NCBI RefSeq assembly: GCF_902729405.1
Contig: NZ_LR746496.1
Coordinates: 2,232,001 to 2,296,000, forward strand
Length of the DNA: 64,000 bases
Direction: 5' to 3'
DNA from: Acididesulfobacillus acetoxydans
GTDB lineage: Bacteria; Bacillota; Desulfitobacteriia; Desulfitobacteriales; Desulfitobacteriaceae
Both the position numbers and the translations under genes were made by a program. Below, one piece after another: positions 17,193 to 26,332 of this stretch. Within the stretch, counting starts at the first letter, position 1, and every line of letters begins with the position of its first letter. Under the pieces are notes generated by a model that was not told the DNA's origin, searched no databases, and saw only the letters and a list, made by a program, of their open reading frames with translations.

Positions 17193-18188
17193 ATGGGCAG
17201 TCATGATGAGATAACTTCGGACAAGCAAGTCCTTGGCCTCGTAGGGCGGGCTTTCAAAGCTGAAAAGGTCGGGCTTTTGATTGCGTTACTGGTTATGATC
17301 ATCGTTTTTTCGGTATTGACCCAAAACAAGTTTTTGTCAGCAAGCAACATCATTGATATTTTCATCGCCTCATCTATGGTGGGGTTAGTGACAATCGGTG
17401 AGACATACCTACTCATTGCTCTGCAGGTGGACCTTTCCGCCGGCTCAGTTGCGGGATTCTCAGGTGTGCTGGTGACACTGTTGTTGTCATGGGGATTATC
17501 CATGTGGGTTTCCATCCCGGTGGTGATTGTCGTAGGAGGAATAATCGGTTTCCTGAATTCCCTCATGGTAAACAAGCTTAAACTGGAACCCTTCATTGCC
17601 ACCTTGGCTTCCATGTCGGTATTCAGAGGTCTAGCTTATATTATTTGCGGTGGCAAGTCTGTTTTCGTGATGAACAACACTTTTCTCACGATGGGAGTGG
17701 GGCGCATATTCGGTATTCCTATCCCAGTCATCATATTCCTGGTAATGTTTCTTATCTTTGGCATCGTTCTGGCACGGACTCGTTTCGGCAGAAGCGTTTA
17801 TATGATAGGGGGTAACGCCACAGCAGCCAGGCTGGCGGGGATAAATGCCCAAACCGTCAAAGCCAAGCTCTACATTATGACAGCCGCTTTTGCGGCGCTG
17901 GGCGGTATCATCCTGGCGGCGCGTATGAGTTCCGGCCAACCGGATGCCAGTGTCGGCTTGGAGTTTGATGCCGTAACCGCCGCAGTGCTGGGGGGCGTGG
18001 CATTTTCCGGCGGCATAGGTACCTTAGGGGGAGCGCTGATCGGCCTAATAATTATGCAGGGTTTTAACAACGGGCTCATGATTCTTAATGTCCAATCCTT
18101 CTGGCAAACAGTGGCCAAGGGTCTGTTGCTCGTCGCCGCGTTGTCCTTTGATTACGTTCGCAACTTAAAGCGGAAAGCCAAAACCTGA
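17193..18188 (+). CDS. Sugar ABC transporter permease, RbsC type
   Basis: A 331-residue integral membrane protein of the BPD_transp_2 family with about 8-10 hydrophobic segments. The characteristic LQVDLSAGSVAGFSGVLVTL stretch, MVNKLKLEPFIATLASMSVF and the late GGVAFSGGIGTLGGALIG motif are all seen. AGGAAGGGG precedes ATG 17193. It forms the channel of the CUT2 importer with the ATPase at 15683 and the binding protein at 18263. Only one permease gene is present, as in Rbs-type systems (probably a homodimer). Confidence 0.92.
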   Translation: MGSHDEITSDKQVLGLVGRAFKAEKVGLLIALLVMIIVFSVLTQNKFLSASNIIDIFIASSMVGLVTIGETYLLIALQVDLSAGSVAGFSGVLVTLLLSWGLSMWVSIPVVIVVGGIIGFLNSLMVNKLKLEPFIATLASMSVFRGLAYIICGGKSVFVMNNTFLTMGVGRIFGIPIPVIIFLVMFLIFGIVLARTRFGRSVYMIGGNATAARLAGINAQTVKAKLYIMTAAFAALGGIILAARMSSGQPDASVGLEFDAVTAAVLGGVAFSGGIGTLGGALIGLIIMQGFNNGLMILNVQSFWQTVAKGLLLVAALSFDYVRNLKRKAKT

Positions 18189-18195
18189 TCAAGTA

Positions 18196-18232
18196 TCCCG
18201 CCCGGGATATCCAAGGATATCTCATTCGGGAT
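18196..18232 (+). promoter_or_regulatory. Inverted repeats between permease and binding-protein genes
   Basis: ATCCCGCCCGGGAT forms a GC-rich dyad, followed by GGATATCC-like and GGATATCT-like repeats and a second CGGGAT. Hairpins here often stabilise or attenuate transcripts so that the binding protein is made in excess. No T-run is seen, so it is not a clear terminator. Confidence 0.35.
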
Positions 18233-18262
18233 AAATGATAAAAAAATTAAGGGGGAAAAAGA

Positions 18263-19315
18263 ATGAAAAAAGTCTGGTCCATTCTCAGTGTCTTGGTCGT
18301 GACCGCCCTCGTCTTGGCAGGATGCGGTACCAATGCGGCCCAGAACCAGAGCAAGGGGGGAAATGCCGCACCCAAGAAAACCCCGAAGGTTGCCTTTATT
18401 TGCAAGGATCTATCACAGCAGTGGTTCATCGGAACTTCAAATGCCATGAAAAAGGCCGTGGAGGCCCGGGGAGGAAAGTTCTTCGCTCTCGACTGTGCCA
18501 TGAGCCCCGATAAGTACATGACAAACCTTGATAACGTCATTTCGCAAAAAGTCGATGTTCTCATCGTCTGTCCTCCGGATCAGAAATTAAGCCAAGCGAC
18601 TGTCCAGCGCTGCCAAGCGGCAGGGATTAAGGTCATGGCCGACGATGACGGCTTAATTGATGCCAACGGCCATCATATTGCCCCGGCTCTAGAACTTGAC
18701 GCTTATAAGGTGGGGCAAAGCCAGGGTGATTGGCTGGGGAATTACGTAATCGCTCACAAGTCTGACGCGGAACCGGCATCAACTGCCCTTCTGGTTTTGA
18801 CTGTGCCCACAGTATCTTCGATCGTGCCCCGTTCGCAGGGTGCCATAGACGAGTTCAAGAAAAAGGTTCCGGATTTCCCCGCAAGCAAAATCATCCAGAG
18901 CCCATACGACGGCACCTCAGATAAGGCATTTAACGTGGCCGCCGCTACGATTACAGCTCATCCGGAAATCAAAACATGGCTTGTGGTAGCCCCGAATGAT
19001 GAAGGGGCTCAGGGAGCCACCCGCGCACTGGAGCAAGCCGGCAAAGACAAGCAGGCCACAGTTGTGGGCTTGGGTGCCTACCTAGCCAAGGACGAGTTTA
19101 AAAAACCGTATTCTGCGTTCAAAGCAGCAGCCTATCTGAACGAATCAGAGGATGGTACAATAGCTGGCAACGCTGCTATGGATTGGATCCAAAAGGGATT
19201 GGTCCCCTATGCAAAATACAAAAAGCCCGGTTCAAAATTTGGGGTTTATCCGTTTGGCGCCGAGATGGTTGACAGAAGCAATTACAAGCAGATTATGGGG
19301 GCGGATGCCAACTAA
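18263..19315 (+). CDS. Sugar ABC transporter substrate-binding lipoprotein
   Basis: A 350-residue exported lipoprotein. The signal peptide MKKVWSILSVLVVTALVLAG ends at a lipobox with Cys at residue 21, followed by a short polar linker. The rest is a periplasmic-binding-protein type 1 fold: TPKVAFICKDLSQQWFIGTS, VDVLIVCPPDQ, KVMADDDGLID, and WLVVAPNDEGAQGATRALE in the second lobe. The family binds free monosaccharides or related polyols; the overall pattern reminds me of AraF-like proteins but ligand specificity cannot be read by eye. Ribosome site AAGGGGG precedes ATG 18263. It completes the importer encoded by the two upstream genes. Confidence 0.9.
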   Translation: MKKVWSILSVLVVTALVLAGCGTNAAQNQSKGGNAAPKKTPKVAFICKDLSQQWFIGTSNAMKKAVEARGGKFFALDCAMSPDKYMTNLDNVISQKVDVLIVCPPDQKLSQATVQRCQAAGIKVMADDDGLIDANGHHIAPALELDAYKVGQSQGDWLGNYVIAHKSDAEPASTALLVLTVPTVSSIVPRSQGAIDEFKKKVPDFPASKIIQSPYDGTSDKAFNVAAATITAHPEIKTWLVVAPNDEGAQGATRALEQAGKDKQATVVGLGAYLAKDEFKKPYSAFKAAAYLNESEDGTIAGNAAMDWIQKGLVPYAKYKKPGSKFGVYPFGAEMVDRSNYKQIMGADAN

Positions 19316-19418
19316 TGTAACGTTTCAAGCGGCCGTTAGGGGTAATATCTTCGCGTCTTCACGAAAACGTCCGTGGAGGTATTGCCCTGCCGCTGCAATG
19401 AATTTCGGAGGTAAGCAC

Positions 19419-20687
19419 ATGACACTGACATCGAGGGAACGACTGATACTCACGCTCAACCACGAAGAACCGGATAGGGTCCCGCTTGATTTGGGAGCCA
19501 CGGCTCAGACCGGTATCAATGCCAGCACGCTGTATCAATTAAGGAAAGCGCTGGGGTTGCAAAGCAAGCCGATAACGGTACATGAGCCCGCTCAAATATT
19601 GGGGGTTGTTGACCGGGATGTAATGCAGGCCCTGGGAGTGGACGTGATTGGCCTATGGAATCCCGTCAATACGGTAGGTGTTAGGAATACCGATTGGAAG
19701 CCGTGGACAATGCCGGACGGCACGCCAACCATGATGGCGGGGGGGATGCGGCTTTCTGTTGATGACAGCGGAAACACCTACCTATATCCCCAGGGAGATG
19801 CGTCCGTCTCCCCGAGCATGAAGATGCCGGCGGAGGGCTATTCTTTTGACAATATTGATCGCGGCGGCGACTATGACGAGGATGCTCTGAATGCGCGGCG
19901 GGATTTTTCCGAGGATTTCACGGTTTTTGACGATGACACGGCTAGATATCTGGAGAGCGAATCCGAGAGGCTCTACGAAACCACAAGTTACGGTATCGTC
20001 GGCAACTGGGCTGGCGGTGGCTTCGGCGACGTTTTCACATTGCCGGCACCCTGGCTAACAAAGGTGCCCCATGGTATTCGCAAGATGGAAGATTGGCTGA
20101 CGGCTCACGTTCTCTACCAGGATTACATCCGGGAACTCTTTGATATGCAGTCGGAAATCGCGTTGAAAAACCTTGAGATATACAGACAGGCCGTAGGTGA
20201 GAGAATTCAGGTTATATGGGTCAGTGGTACGGATTTCGGAACCCAGAACGGGCCGTTTTTCTCTCCGGAGATTTACCGCAAACTTTACAAACCGTTTCAC
20301 AAGAAACTCAATGACTGGATCCACAAGAACACGAATTGGAAAATCTTTTACCACAGTTGCGGGTCTGTTGTGAGTTTGCTTGACGATTTTGTGGAAGCGG
20401 GAGTTGATATTCTCAACCCGGTGCAATGTTCGTCCGCCGGGATGGATCCGGTGATGCTTAAGCAGAAATACGGCAAAACCCTTGTTTTTTGGGGAGGGGG
20501 TGTGGATACTCAGAGGGTATTGCCTTTCGGTACCCCGGAGGAAGTACGGGCGGAAGTCAACCAAAGGTTGAGAATCTTTGCCCCGGGCGGTGGCTTCGTG
20601 TTCAACACGATTCACAATATTGTCGGCGGCGTGCCGGCGGAGAATCTGACGGCGATGTATGATGCTGTTAGGGAAAATAATGCATAG
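19419..20687 (+). CDS. UroD-family methyltransferase 3
   Basis: A 422-residue member of the UroD/MtaA superfamily, longer than typical MtaA (about 340). It opens MTLTSRERLILTLNHEEPDR and carries the substrate-pocket region VIWVSGTDFGTQNGPFFSPE, the metal-site segment KIFYHSCGSVVSLLDDF and the late FWGGGVDTQRVLPFGTPEEV. ATG 19419 has GGAGG seven bases upstream; the frame is open further upstream but lacks a better start. The gene for the corrinoid protein follows 57 bp later, a usual pairing for the substrate-specific methyltransferase (the MT1 component). It may therefore demethylate the substrate while genes 1 or 4 pass the methyl group onward. Roles are inferred. Confidence 0.8.
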   Translation: MTLTSRERLILTLNHEEPDRVPLDLGATAQTGINASTLYQLRKALGLQSKPITVHEPAQILGVVDRDVMQALGVDVIGLWNPVNTVGVRNTDWKPWTMPDGTPTMMAGGMRLSVDDSGNTYLYPQGDASVSPSMKMPAEGYSFDNIDRGGDYDEDALNARRDFSEDFTVFDDDTARYLESESERLYETTSYGIVGNWAGGGFGDVFTLPAPWLTKVPHGIRKMEDWLTAHVLYQDYIRELFDMQSEIALKNLEIYRQAVGERIQVIWVSGTDFGTQNGPFFSPEIYRKLYKPFHKKLNDWIHKNTNWKIFYHSCGSVVSLLDDFVEAGVDILNPVQCSSAGMDPVMLKQKYGKTLVFWGGGVDTQRVLPFGTPEEVRAEVNQRLRIFAPGGGFVFNTIHNIVGGVPAENLTAMYDAVRENNA

Positions 20688-20744
20688 TGTGAGGGTCGTC
20701 GCGGATGGACGGCGCGTAGGTATGCAAGTTGGAGGTATTTCAAC

Positions 20745-21368
20745 ATGTCAACATTTCAAGAAATGGCTGAAGCAGTAATTAGCGGGAACGCTAAGAAGGT
20801 AAAAGAGTATGCCAAACAAGCATTGGCCGAAGGGGTTTCTCCGCAAGCTATCATCAATGACGGACTGATTGCCGGAATGAACGTGGTGGGGGTCAGATTC
20901 AAGAATAATGAGGTTTACGTGCCGGAGGTTTTGATTTCCGCCCGGGCCATGCATGCCGGAATGGACGTGGTCAAACCGCTGTTGTCCGAGGCTGAGGTGC
21001 AGGACAAGGGTACGATTGTGGTAGGCACTGTCAAGGGGGACCTTCACGACATCGGTAAGAACTTGGTGCGCATGATGCTGGAAGGTGCAGGCTACAAAGT
21101 GATCGACCTGGGTGTGGATATCGCGCCCGATAAGTTTGCCCAAGCGGTTGAAGAGCATCGACCGCAAATCGTCGGGCTCTCTGCCTTGCTCACGACTACC
21201 ATGGTCCAGATGAAAAACACGATCGAACGGCTGAAAGACTATCCGGTGAAGGTGATGGTTGGTGGCGCTCCGGTGACGCAGAAGTTTGCCGATGAAGTCG
21301 GGGCCGATGCCTATGCCTCCGATGCAGCCACCGCAGTGGAAAAAGCCGAGCAATTGATGGCCTCCTAG
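20745..21368 (+). CDS. Corrinoid (B12-binding) methyltransferase protein, MtbC/MtaC type
   Basis: A 207-residue two-domain protein. Residues about 1-85 form the helical cap domain (methionine-synthase B12-binding domain 1); residues about 90-207 form the Rossmann-like corrinoid domain with the ligand motif GDLHDIG, where His replaces dimethylbenzimidazole on cobalt, and later GLSALLTTTM and VMVGGAPVTQKFADEVGAD. It shuttles a methyl group between a substrate-specific methyltransferase and an acceptor methyltransferase. It is the only corrinoid protein in the window and lies between methyltransferases 3 and 4. ATG 20745 follows GGAGG. No corrinoid reductive activator is seen in this window. Confidence 0.92.
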   Translation: MSTFQEMAEAVISGNAKKVKEYAKQALAEGVSPQAIINDGLIAGMNVVGVRFKNNEVYVPEVLISARAMHAGMDVVKPLLSEAEVQDKGTIVVGTVKGDLHDIGKNLVRMMLEGAGYKVIDLGVDIAPDKFAQAVEEHRPQIVGLSALLTTTMVQMKNTIERLKDYPVKVMVGGAPVTQKFADEVGADAYASDAATAVEKAEQLMAS

Positions 21369-21460
21369 AATAGGTCCCACGCTTTCATCAGGCTTCGCTT
21401 CTCTCTTTTTACAGGGAATCAATTTCAATAGTTCGATCTCAATACTCTGGGGGTGGGAAA

Positions 21461-22456
21461 GTGGATAGACACCAGCTTGTTATCGATACCTTAAATAAAA
21501 AGGAACGGGACGTAATTCCTTTTCACTTGGATCTGAGCAACAGTGTCAGGCAACGCCTGATCGATTATTTCGGCGATCCGCAGTTCGAAGACAAAGTGGG
21601 AAACAGTCTTGCCCAGGAGCGCAACGAGAGTTTTGTAGACTTGGGAAACTACCGGGAAAGAGATATGTTCGGCGTGGTCTGGAACAAGGAGCAGGAGGGA
21701 GACTTCGGTGTCGTCGATAATTATCTGCTGACGGAACCAAGTCTGAACAATTATACCTTCCCTAAACCGGATGAAGCACTGATTCGGCAAAAGTGCGAAC
21801 GATTGGTCCACAGTCATAAGGACCAATTTACCATGTATATTATCGGGTTTTCCTTATTCGAACGGGCCTGGACACTAAGGGGCATGACGGACCTGCTCAT
21901 GGATTTCTTGTTGAACCCCGCTTTTGTCGAAGAACTTCTGGACCGGATTGTGGAATACAATTTGGCGGTCATGGATATCGCTATGCAATATGATATTGAT
22001 TGCATCTTTTTCGGGGATGACTGGGGACAGCAGAAAGGGATGATCATGGGGCCCGGTTTGTGGAGACAGTTCCTAAAACCTCGCTTGGCGAAAATGTTCG
22101 CCAAAGCCAAAGCCAAGGGACTTTACGTGGCGCAGCATTCATGCGGGGATGTGCATGAGGTATTTCCCGACCTTATCGAGATGGGGTTAGATATCTACAA
22201 CACCTTCCAGCCGGAAATTTATGATGTGGAACAGATGAAGAGGGAATTCGGCCGGGACATTACCTTCTATGGGGGTATCAGTACCCAACAATTGCTGCCT
22301 AAGGCGAGCCCCGAAGAAGTCAAAGCAGAGACGCGCCGCCTCATGACACTCTTGGGCAAGGGCGGAGGTTACATCGTAGCACCGACCCACGCCATACCCA
22401 ACGATGTTCCGACTGAGAATATCCTGGCTTTTCTTGAGGTTGTCCAACATCAATAG
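21461..22456 (+). CDS. UroD-family methyltransferase 4
   Basis: A 331-residue UroD/MtaA-family protein in the usual MtaA size range. It contains FSLFERAWTLRGMTDLLMDF, IDCIFFGDDWGQQKGMIMGP, the metal-site VAQHSCGDVHEVFPDLIEMG and TFYGGISTQQLLPKASPEEV. The sequence pattern is closest to methyltransferase 1 in this window. It probably transfers a methyl group from the corrinoid protein to coenzyme M-like or tetrahydrofolate acceptors, or from a second methylated substrate; which one cannot be decided by eye. The start at 21461 is GTG with GGTGGG just upstream. The 92-bp gap to the corrinoid gene shows no terminator. Confidence 0.8.
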   Translation: MDRHQLVIDTLNKKERDVIPFHLDLSNSVRQRLIDYFGDPQFEDKVGNSLAQERNESFVDLGNYRERDMFGVVWNKEQEGDFGVVDNYLLTEPSLNNYTFPKPDEALIRQKCERLVHSHKDQFTMYIIGFSLFERAWTLRGMTDLLMDFLLNPAFVEELLDRIVEYNLAVMDIAMQYDIDCIFFGDDWGQQKGMIMGPGLWRQFLKPRLAKMFAKAKAKGLYVAQHSCGDVHEVFPDLIEMGLDIYNTFQPEIYDVEQMKREFGRDITFYGGISTQQLLPKASPEEVKAETRRLMTLLGKGGGYIVAPTHAIPNDVPTENILAFLEVVQHQ

Positions 22457-22567
22457 GAGGTATCTTGGAGCATACAGCCAAGTCAAAAGAGCGATTATTG
22501 TCCAATCCCCGTCTTCTTGGGTCAAATTTTGCAATAAGGGCAAGGACTCGTGGCAGTGGTGCCAGGA

Positions 22568-22675
22568 ATGACTGAGTTTCGGTTTGAAGAGGTAGGTTGT
22601 GACTATTTGAAGTACGAGAATCGGGCACTGGTTGCAGTGAGGATATCCAATTTGGATAGGGGAGCGGAGAGATGA
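22568..22675 (+). CDS. Possible 35-residue protein overlapping the epimerase start
   Basis: ATG 22568 opens MTEFRFEEVGCDYLKYENRA and ends with TGA overlapping the next ATG (ATGA), a typical translational-coupling arrangement. Just upstream another short frame (TTG 22465 to 22575, after AGGAGG) overlaps it in a different phase, so the pair could also be a frameshifted remnant of one small gene. No family recognised. Confidence 0.3.
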   Translation: MTEFRFEEVGCDYLKYENRALVAVRISNLDRGAER

Positions 22676-23628
22676 CAAGCGACTTATATAGCAGCGTTTT
22701 TCGTCAGGCGGAAAGCATCGTTTTGGAGGACGAGGTGCTCAGGGTTACCTTGGTACCCAGTGTAGGCGGAAAAATCGCCTCACTCATTTTTAAACCGGAT
22801 GGAAAAGAATTAGTGTGGCAAAATCCCGCTCCGGGGTTCTTGACATCTGGTTACGATTCATCTTTTGCCACAGGCGACATGAGTGGGATCGACGACATGT
22901 TTCCCACAATTGATGAGTGCTTCTATCCGGATGGACCGTGGCAAGGAACGAGAATGCCGGATCACGGGGAAGTATGGTCCCTGCCCTGGGATTATCAGGT
23001 TAATAGCAACACTAAAGAGGCGACATTGTCTGTTTTTGGTGTAAGGATTCCCTACAAACTGAGAAAAACCTTGAGCTTAACGGGGGGTAGGCTGGATATC
23101 AAATATATACTCGAGAACCTAAGTCCTTTTGCCTTTAAATTCATTTGGGCCCTTCATCCTCTTTTCAACGTCGACCAATATACGCGCATTGTGCTGCCGG
23201 AATCTGTGACTAGGGTTATTAACGTCGGTAAATCTCCTTTGAGACTGGGGGCTTACGGGACTATCCATTCGTGGCCGATCACCGAAAATAGCTCGGGAAC
23301 GTTTTATGACATGAGCAAAATCGTGCCATTCGGGCAGGGGAACTGTGATAAGTACTACGTTCAAGGTACCGTTCCGGAGGGTTGGTGCGCTTTACGCAAC
23401 GAACGCGGCGGTTTGGAGGTTCGTCTGACATTTCCTCCGGAGCAAGTTCCGTACTTGGGCATCTGGGTCAATGAGGGGGCGTATCAGGGGCAGTACAATG
23501 TTGCTCCCGAACCGAGTACGGGAGCCTTTGATAGGGTGGACGTGGCTGATTGCTGGGGAACTCTGGCCGGTGTTCCGGGCAGGGGTACCTACGAATGGCA
23601 GATTAGTATTGACGTCCGGCGGCTTTAA
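22672..23628 (+). CDS. Aldose 1-epimerase (galactose mutarotase)-like protein
   Basis: A 318-residue protein with the galactose-mutarotase-like beta-sandwich signature: EVLRVTLVPSVGGKIASLIF at the N-terminus, a central FIWALHPLFNV with the catalytic-type His, and C-terminal YNVAPEPSTGAFDR with the expected acidic residue. Mutarotases interconvert alpha and beta anomers; family relatives act on other sugars or sugar derivatives. It lies just after methyltransferase 4 and before galT, linking the methyltransferase block to the Leloir genes. It is diverged enough from classical GalM that a modified (for example methylated) sugar substrate is possible. Confidence 0.75.
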   Translation: MTSDLYSSVFRQAESIVLEDEVLRVTLVPSVGGKIASLIFKPDGKELVWQNPAPGFLTSGYDSSFATGDMSGIDDMFPTIDECFYPDGPWQGTRMPDHGEVWSLPWDYQVNSNTKEATLSVFGVRIPYKLRKTLSLTGGRLDIKYILENLSPFAFKFIWALHPLFNVDQYTRIVLPESVTRVINVGKSPLRLGAYGTIHSWPITENSSGTFYDMSKIVPFGQGNCDKYYVQGTVPEGWCALRNERGGLEVRLTFPPEQVPYLGIWVNEGAYQGQYNVAPEPSTGAFDRVDVADCWGTLAGVPGRGTYEWQISIDVRRL

Positions 23629-23663
23629 AACTGCGGGATAAGGCTAGGAAGGAAGTGCCGTCT

Positions 23664-24656
23664 ATGACCGAATTACGCTATAACCCTCTCTTGGGGGATT
23701 GGACCATGGTGGCGGACAAACGGCAGTTCCGCCCGAACATGCCCCAGGACTTTTGCCCTTTTTGTCCAGGGTCGGGCAAGGTGCCAGAGCACTATGAAGT
23801 ACTAAAATATGACAATGATTTTCCGGCCCTGATGCCGGAGCCGCCGGAACCGAGTGTGGCCGGGATGGGGCCGTACCGGGTGGAGAAGGCCTACGGTAAG
23901 TGCGAGGTGATTCTCTACTCCCCGGATCACCGGGCGACCCTGCCGGAGCTTTCCCTCGATCACATCGTGAAGCTGGTGAACTTGTGGACCAAGCGCTACG
24001 TTGAACTGAACCGGGATCCGCTCCACCAATACGTCATGATCTTTGAAAACCGCGGGGAAGAAGTGGGGGTGACGATGCCTCACCCGCACGGGCAAATCTA
24101 TGCCTATTCGAAGATGCCCTTAAAGATTAAAACGGAGCTGGCCAATTGTCGGGAGTATTACAGCGAGACGGGGCACTGCCTTCTCTGCGACATGAACCGG
24201 ACAGAGGAGGAGTTCGGAAAACGGATTATCTATGAAAACGAGCATTTCGTGGCTTACCTGCCGTTTTTCACAGACTACCCGTTCGGCTTATTTATCGTGA
24301 GCAAAGCGCACAGGACGGGCTTAGATGAATTCACAGAAGCGGAGAAACGGAGTTTGGCCCTCAGCCTGAAAGAGATGATCGGAGCGATGGATACCCTTTT
24401 TGATCGGCCTTTTCCCTACATGATGGTGCTGCATCAACGTGCGGCCCATGAGGACGAGACCCGGGATTATTATCATTTCCATATTGAATTCTATCCCCCT
24501 TTAAGGGAAGAGAGCAAAATCAAGTATTATGCCTCGTCGGAGATGGGGGCTTGGGCCGCTTGCAATACCCAGGCGGTGGAGCAGACGGCGGAAGCGCTGA
24601 GACAGGCGTATCAAAAGTATCTCGAGAAAACCTGGTTAACGAGGGACGCTGAGTGA
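23664..24656 (+). CDS. galT: Galactose-1-phosphate uridylyltransferase
   Basis: A 330-residue GalT of the HIT superfamily. It starts MTELRYNPLLGDWTMVADKR, has the zinc-type CPFCPG motif, FENRGEEVGVTMPHPHGQIY with the nucleotide-accepting His in HPHGQ, a second CLLCDM pair, and the C-terminal YYHFHIEFYPP. It swaps UMP between UDP-glucose and galactose-1-phosphate. ATG 23664 is chosen over the GTG at 23655 because AGGAAGGAAG is spaced correctly. The gap to the epimerase gene is 35 bp and galK, galE and a ROK regulator follow: a full Leloir set. Confidence 0.95.
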   Translation: MTELRYNPLLGDWTMVADKRQFRPNMPQDFCPFCPGSGKVPEHYEVLKYDNDFPALMPEPPEPSVAGMGPYRVEKAYGKCEVILYSPDHRATLPELSLDHIVKLVNLWTKRYVELNRDPLHQYVMIFENRGEEVGVTMPHPHGQIYAYSKMPLKIKTELANCREYYSETGHCLLCDMNRTEEEFGKRIIYENEHFVAYLPFFTDYPFGLFIVSKAHRTGLDEFTEAEKRSLALSLKEMIGAMDTLFDRPFPYMMVLHQRAAHEDETRDYYHFHIEFYPPLREESKIKYYASSEMGAWAACNTQAVEQTAEALRQAYQKYLEKTWLTRDAE

Positions 24657-24677
24657 AAAAGTCCGGTTAGTAAGTGA

Positions 24678-24718
24678 GAACTTGGCCGCCTTGAGGCGAA
24701 GGAGACAGCGGCAAGTTC
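24678..24718 (+). promoter_or_regulatory. Long hairpin in the galT-galK gap
   Basis: GAACTTGGCCGC pairs with GCGGCAAGTTC (one bulged G) across an 18-base loop. There is no T-run directly after it, so it is more likely a processing or attenuation structure than a terminator. The remaining 75 bp before galK are AT-rich without a clear ribosome site. Confidence 0.4.
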
Positions 24719-24794
24719 GTGCGTGTCGTGCGCATCTTAAAATACTCCTAAAATCTCTCGTAAAAATAGCTAAAAGAAGGACGTATTCATTATT

Positions 24795-26219
24795 ATGAAC
24801 ATCGCGGCAAGATTGAGAGATGGGTCTCAGAACGCGGTTCCAAAGGACGGGTCCGGGGCAGCCACTGAGGAGCAAGGACTGCAGAGTTTCGCCCCGGACG
24901 ATGAATCGAGGATCCAGCCGGACAGCAGGGTCCGGGTGGGAAAATTGCGGGATGGATTTCGACAGGCTTTCGGGCATGAAGGAAATAGGCCCCTGCGTTT
25001 CTTTTTTGCCCCGGGCCGGGTGAACCTTATCGGGGAACATACGGACTACACGGGGGGGCTGGTCTTGCCAGCGGCACTATCCAACGGCACTTGGGCCGCA
25101 GTGAGTGCAAGGAACGACAGGGTTATCCATCTGGTTTCAGAGGGGTTCGCTCCTCGGGTTGCCTGTGACCTGACGCAAGACATCGTCAACACTCCGGAAG
25201 ATGGCTGGGCCAACTACCCGAAAGGAATTATCAAAGCTTTTCTGGCCATGGGAGTGGTGGTTCCGGGACTGGATATTTGCTTTTACGGGGACATACCCAA
25301 GGGAGCCGGGCTTTCCTCTTCGGCTTCGCTCGAATTGGTAACGGCGGTGGCGCTCAATATCCTGACAGGGGCGGGGCTTGATAGGCTCAGTTTAGTCAGG
25401 CTGGCTCAAGAAGTTGAAAACCGTTTTGTCGGAGTGAATTGCGGTATTATGGATCAATTCGCGGTGGGCTTGGGGCGGAAGGGGGCAGCTTTGCTCCTTA
25501 ACTGCGCCACCTTGGCTTACAGGCATATCCCACTGGCCTTAGGAGAATATCGATTGGTGATCACGAACAGCGGCAAGCAACGCGATCTCGGCGAGTCAAA
25601 ATATAACGAAAGACGCAGGGAATGTGAGGACGGATTCCGAATTATAAAGAGGTACCGGCCTGAGCTGGCCAATCTGGGCGAACTGGGGCATCAGGAGTGG
25701 AAGGAAGTGAAAAAATATCTGCCCGCGCCGACTGCGGACCGGGTGGAGCACGTGGTGAGAGAGAACCACAGGGTGCTCGCTTCGGCGGCTGCCCTGGAGG
25801 ACGGAGATGTGCTCACATTCGGGCAACTGATGCTGGAGTCACACCGCTCCCTGCGGGACCTTTACGAAGTAACCGGGCCGGAGCTGGACGCACTGTATGA
25901 GGTGGCCCGAAAGGCACCGGGCTGTATCGGAACCCGGATGACCGGAGCCGGCTTCGGAGGGTGCACAGTGGGCTTGGTTGAAGAAAAGAGGTTGGCGGAT
26001 TTTCAAAAGCAGGTGGCTCGAGAGTATGAGGCGCGAACGGGTTTGAGGCCCATCTTTTATCCGGTGAGTGTGGGCGACGGGGCGCGCGAGATAAGTCCGG
26101 CCGGCGGAGGCGACCAGAGTGATCCCAACCCGGAGGATCCCAGAGAAGGAAGCGCGCTGTTCTCCGGAGAGGGAAAACGGGAAAACAAGCTCAGGCAGAC
26201 AGGGACCAGCGGATGCTAA
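24795..26219 (+). CDS. galK: Galactokinase with extra N- and C-terminal tails
   Basis: A GHMP-family kinase phosphorylating galactose at C1. It has the galactokinase signature GRVNLIGEHTDYTGG, the ATP loop PKGAGLSSSASLE and the third motif GTRMTGAGFGGCTVG. The frame from ATG 24795 gives 474 residues, versus about 390 usually. The extra length is a ~45-residue polar N-terminal leader and a ~40-residue Gly/Asp/Pro-rich tail after DGAREI, where the protein normally ends. A TTG at 24945 (LRDGFRQAF) would give a standard N-terminus, and ATG 24795 has only a distant ribosome site, so the start is uncertain. Confidence 0.93.
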   Translation: MNIAARLRDGSQNAVPKDGSGAATEEQGLQSFAPDDESRIQPDSRVRVGKLRDGFRQAFGHEGNRPLRFFFAPGRVNLIGEHTDYTGGLVLPAALSNGTWAAVSARNDRVIHLVSEGFAPRVACDLTQDIVNTPEDGWANYPKGIIKAFLAMGVVVPGLDICFYGDIPKGAGLSSSASLELVTAVALNILTGAGLDRLSLVRLAQEVENRFVGVNCGIMDQFAVGLGRKGAALLLNCATLAYRHIPLALGEYRLVITNSGKQRDLGESKYNERRRECEDGFRIIKRYRPELANLGELGHQEWKEVKKYLPAPTADRVEHVVRENHRVLASAAALEDGDVLTFGQLMLESHRSLRDLYEVTGPELDALYEVARKAPGCIGTRMTGAGFGGCTVGLVEEKRLADFQKQVAREYEARTGLRPIFYPVSVGDGAREISPAGGGDQSDPNPEDPREGSALFSGEGKRENKLRQTGTSGC

Positions 26220-26332
26220 CCACAGAATAGCTTGGCTAGACGGGGACCGGTGGATCAAAGGCAGAAGGTCAGTACGCATAGGGCAAGCGTGAAATCAGTT
26301 CTGGGAGTAGCGGACATTGTCGAGGAGGGCTT

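Noticed and set aside
19209-19418. 70-residue leader of methyltransferase 3
   Set aside because: It overlaps the binding-protein gene in another frame; ATG 19419 with GGAGG is clearly the start.
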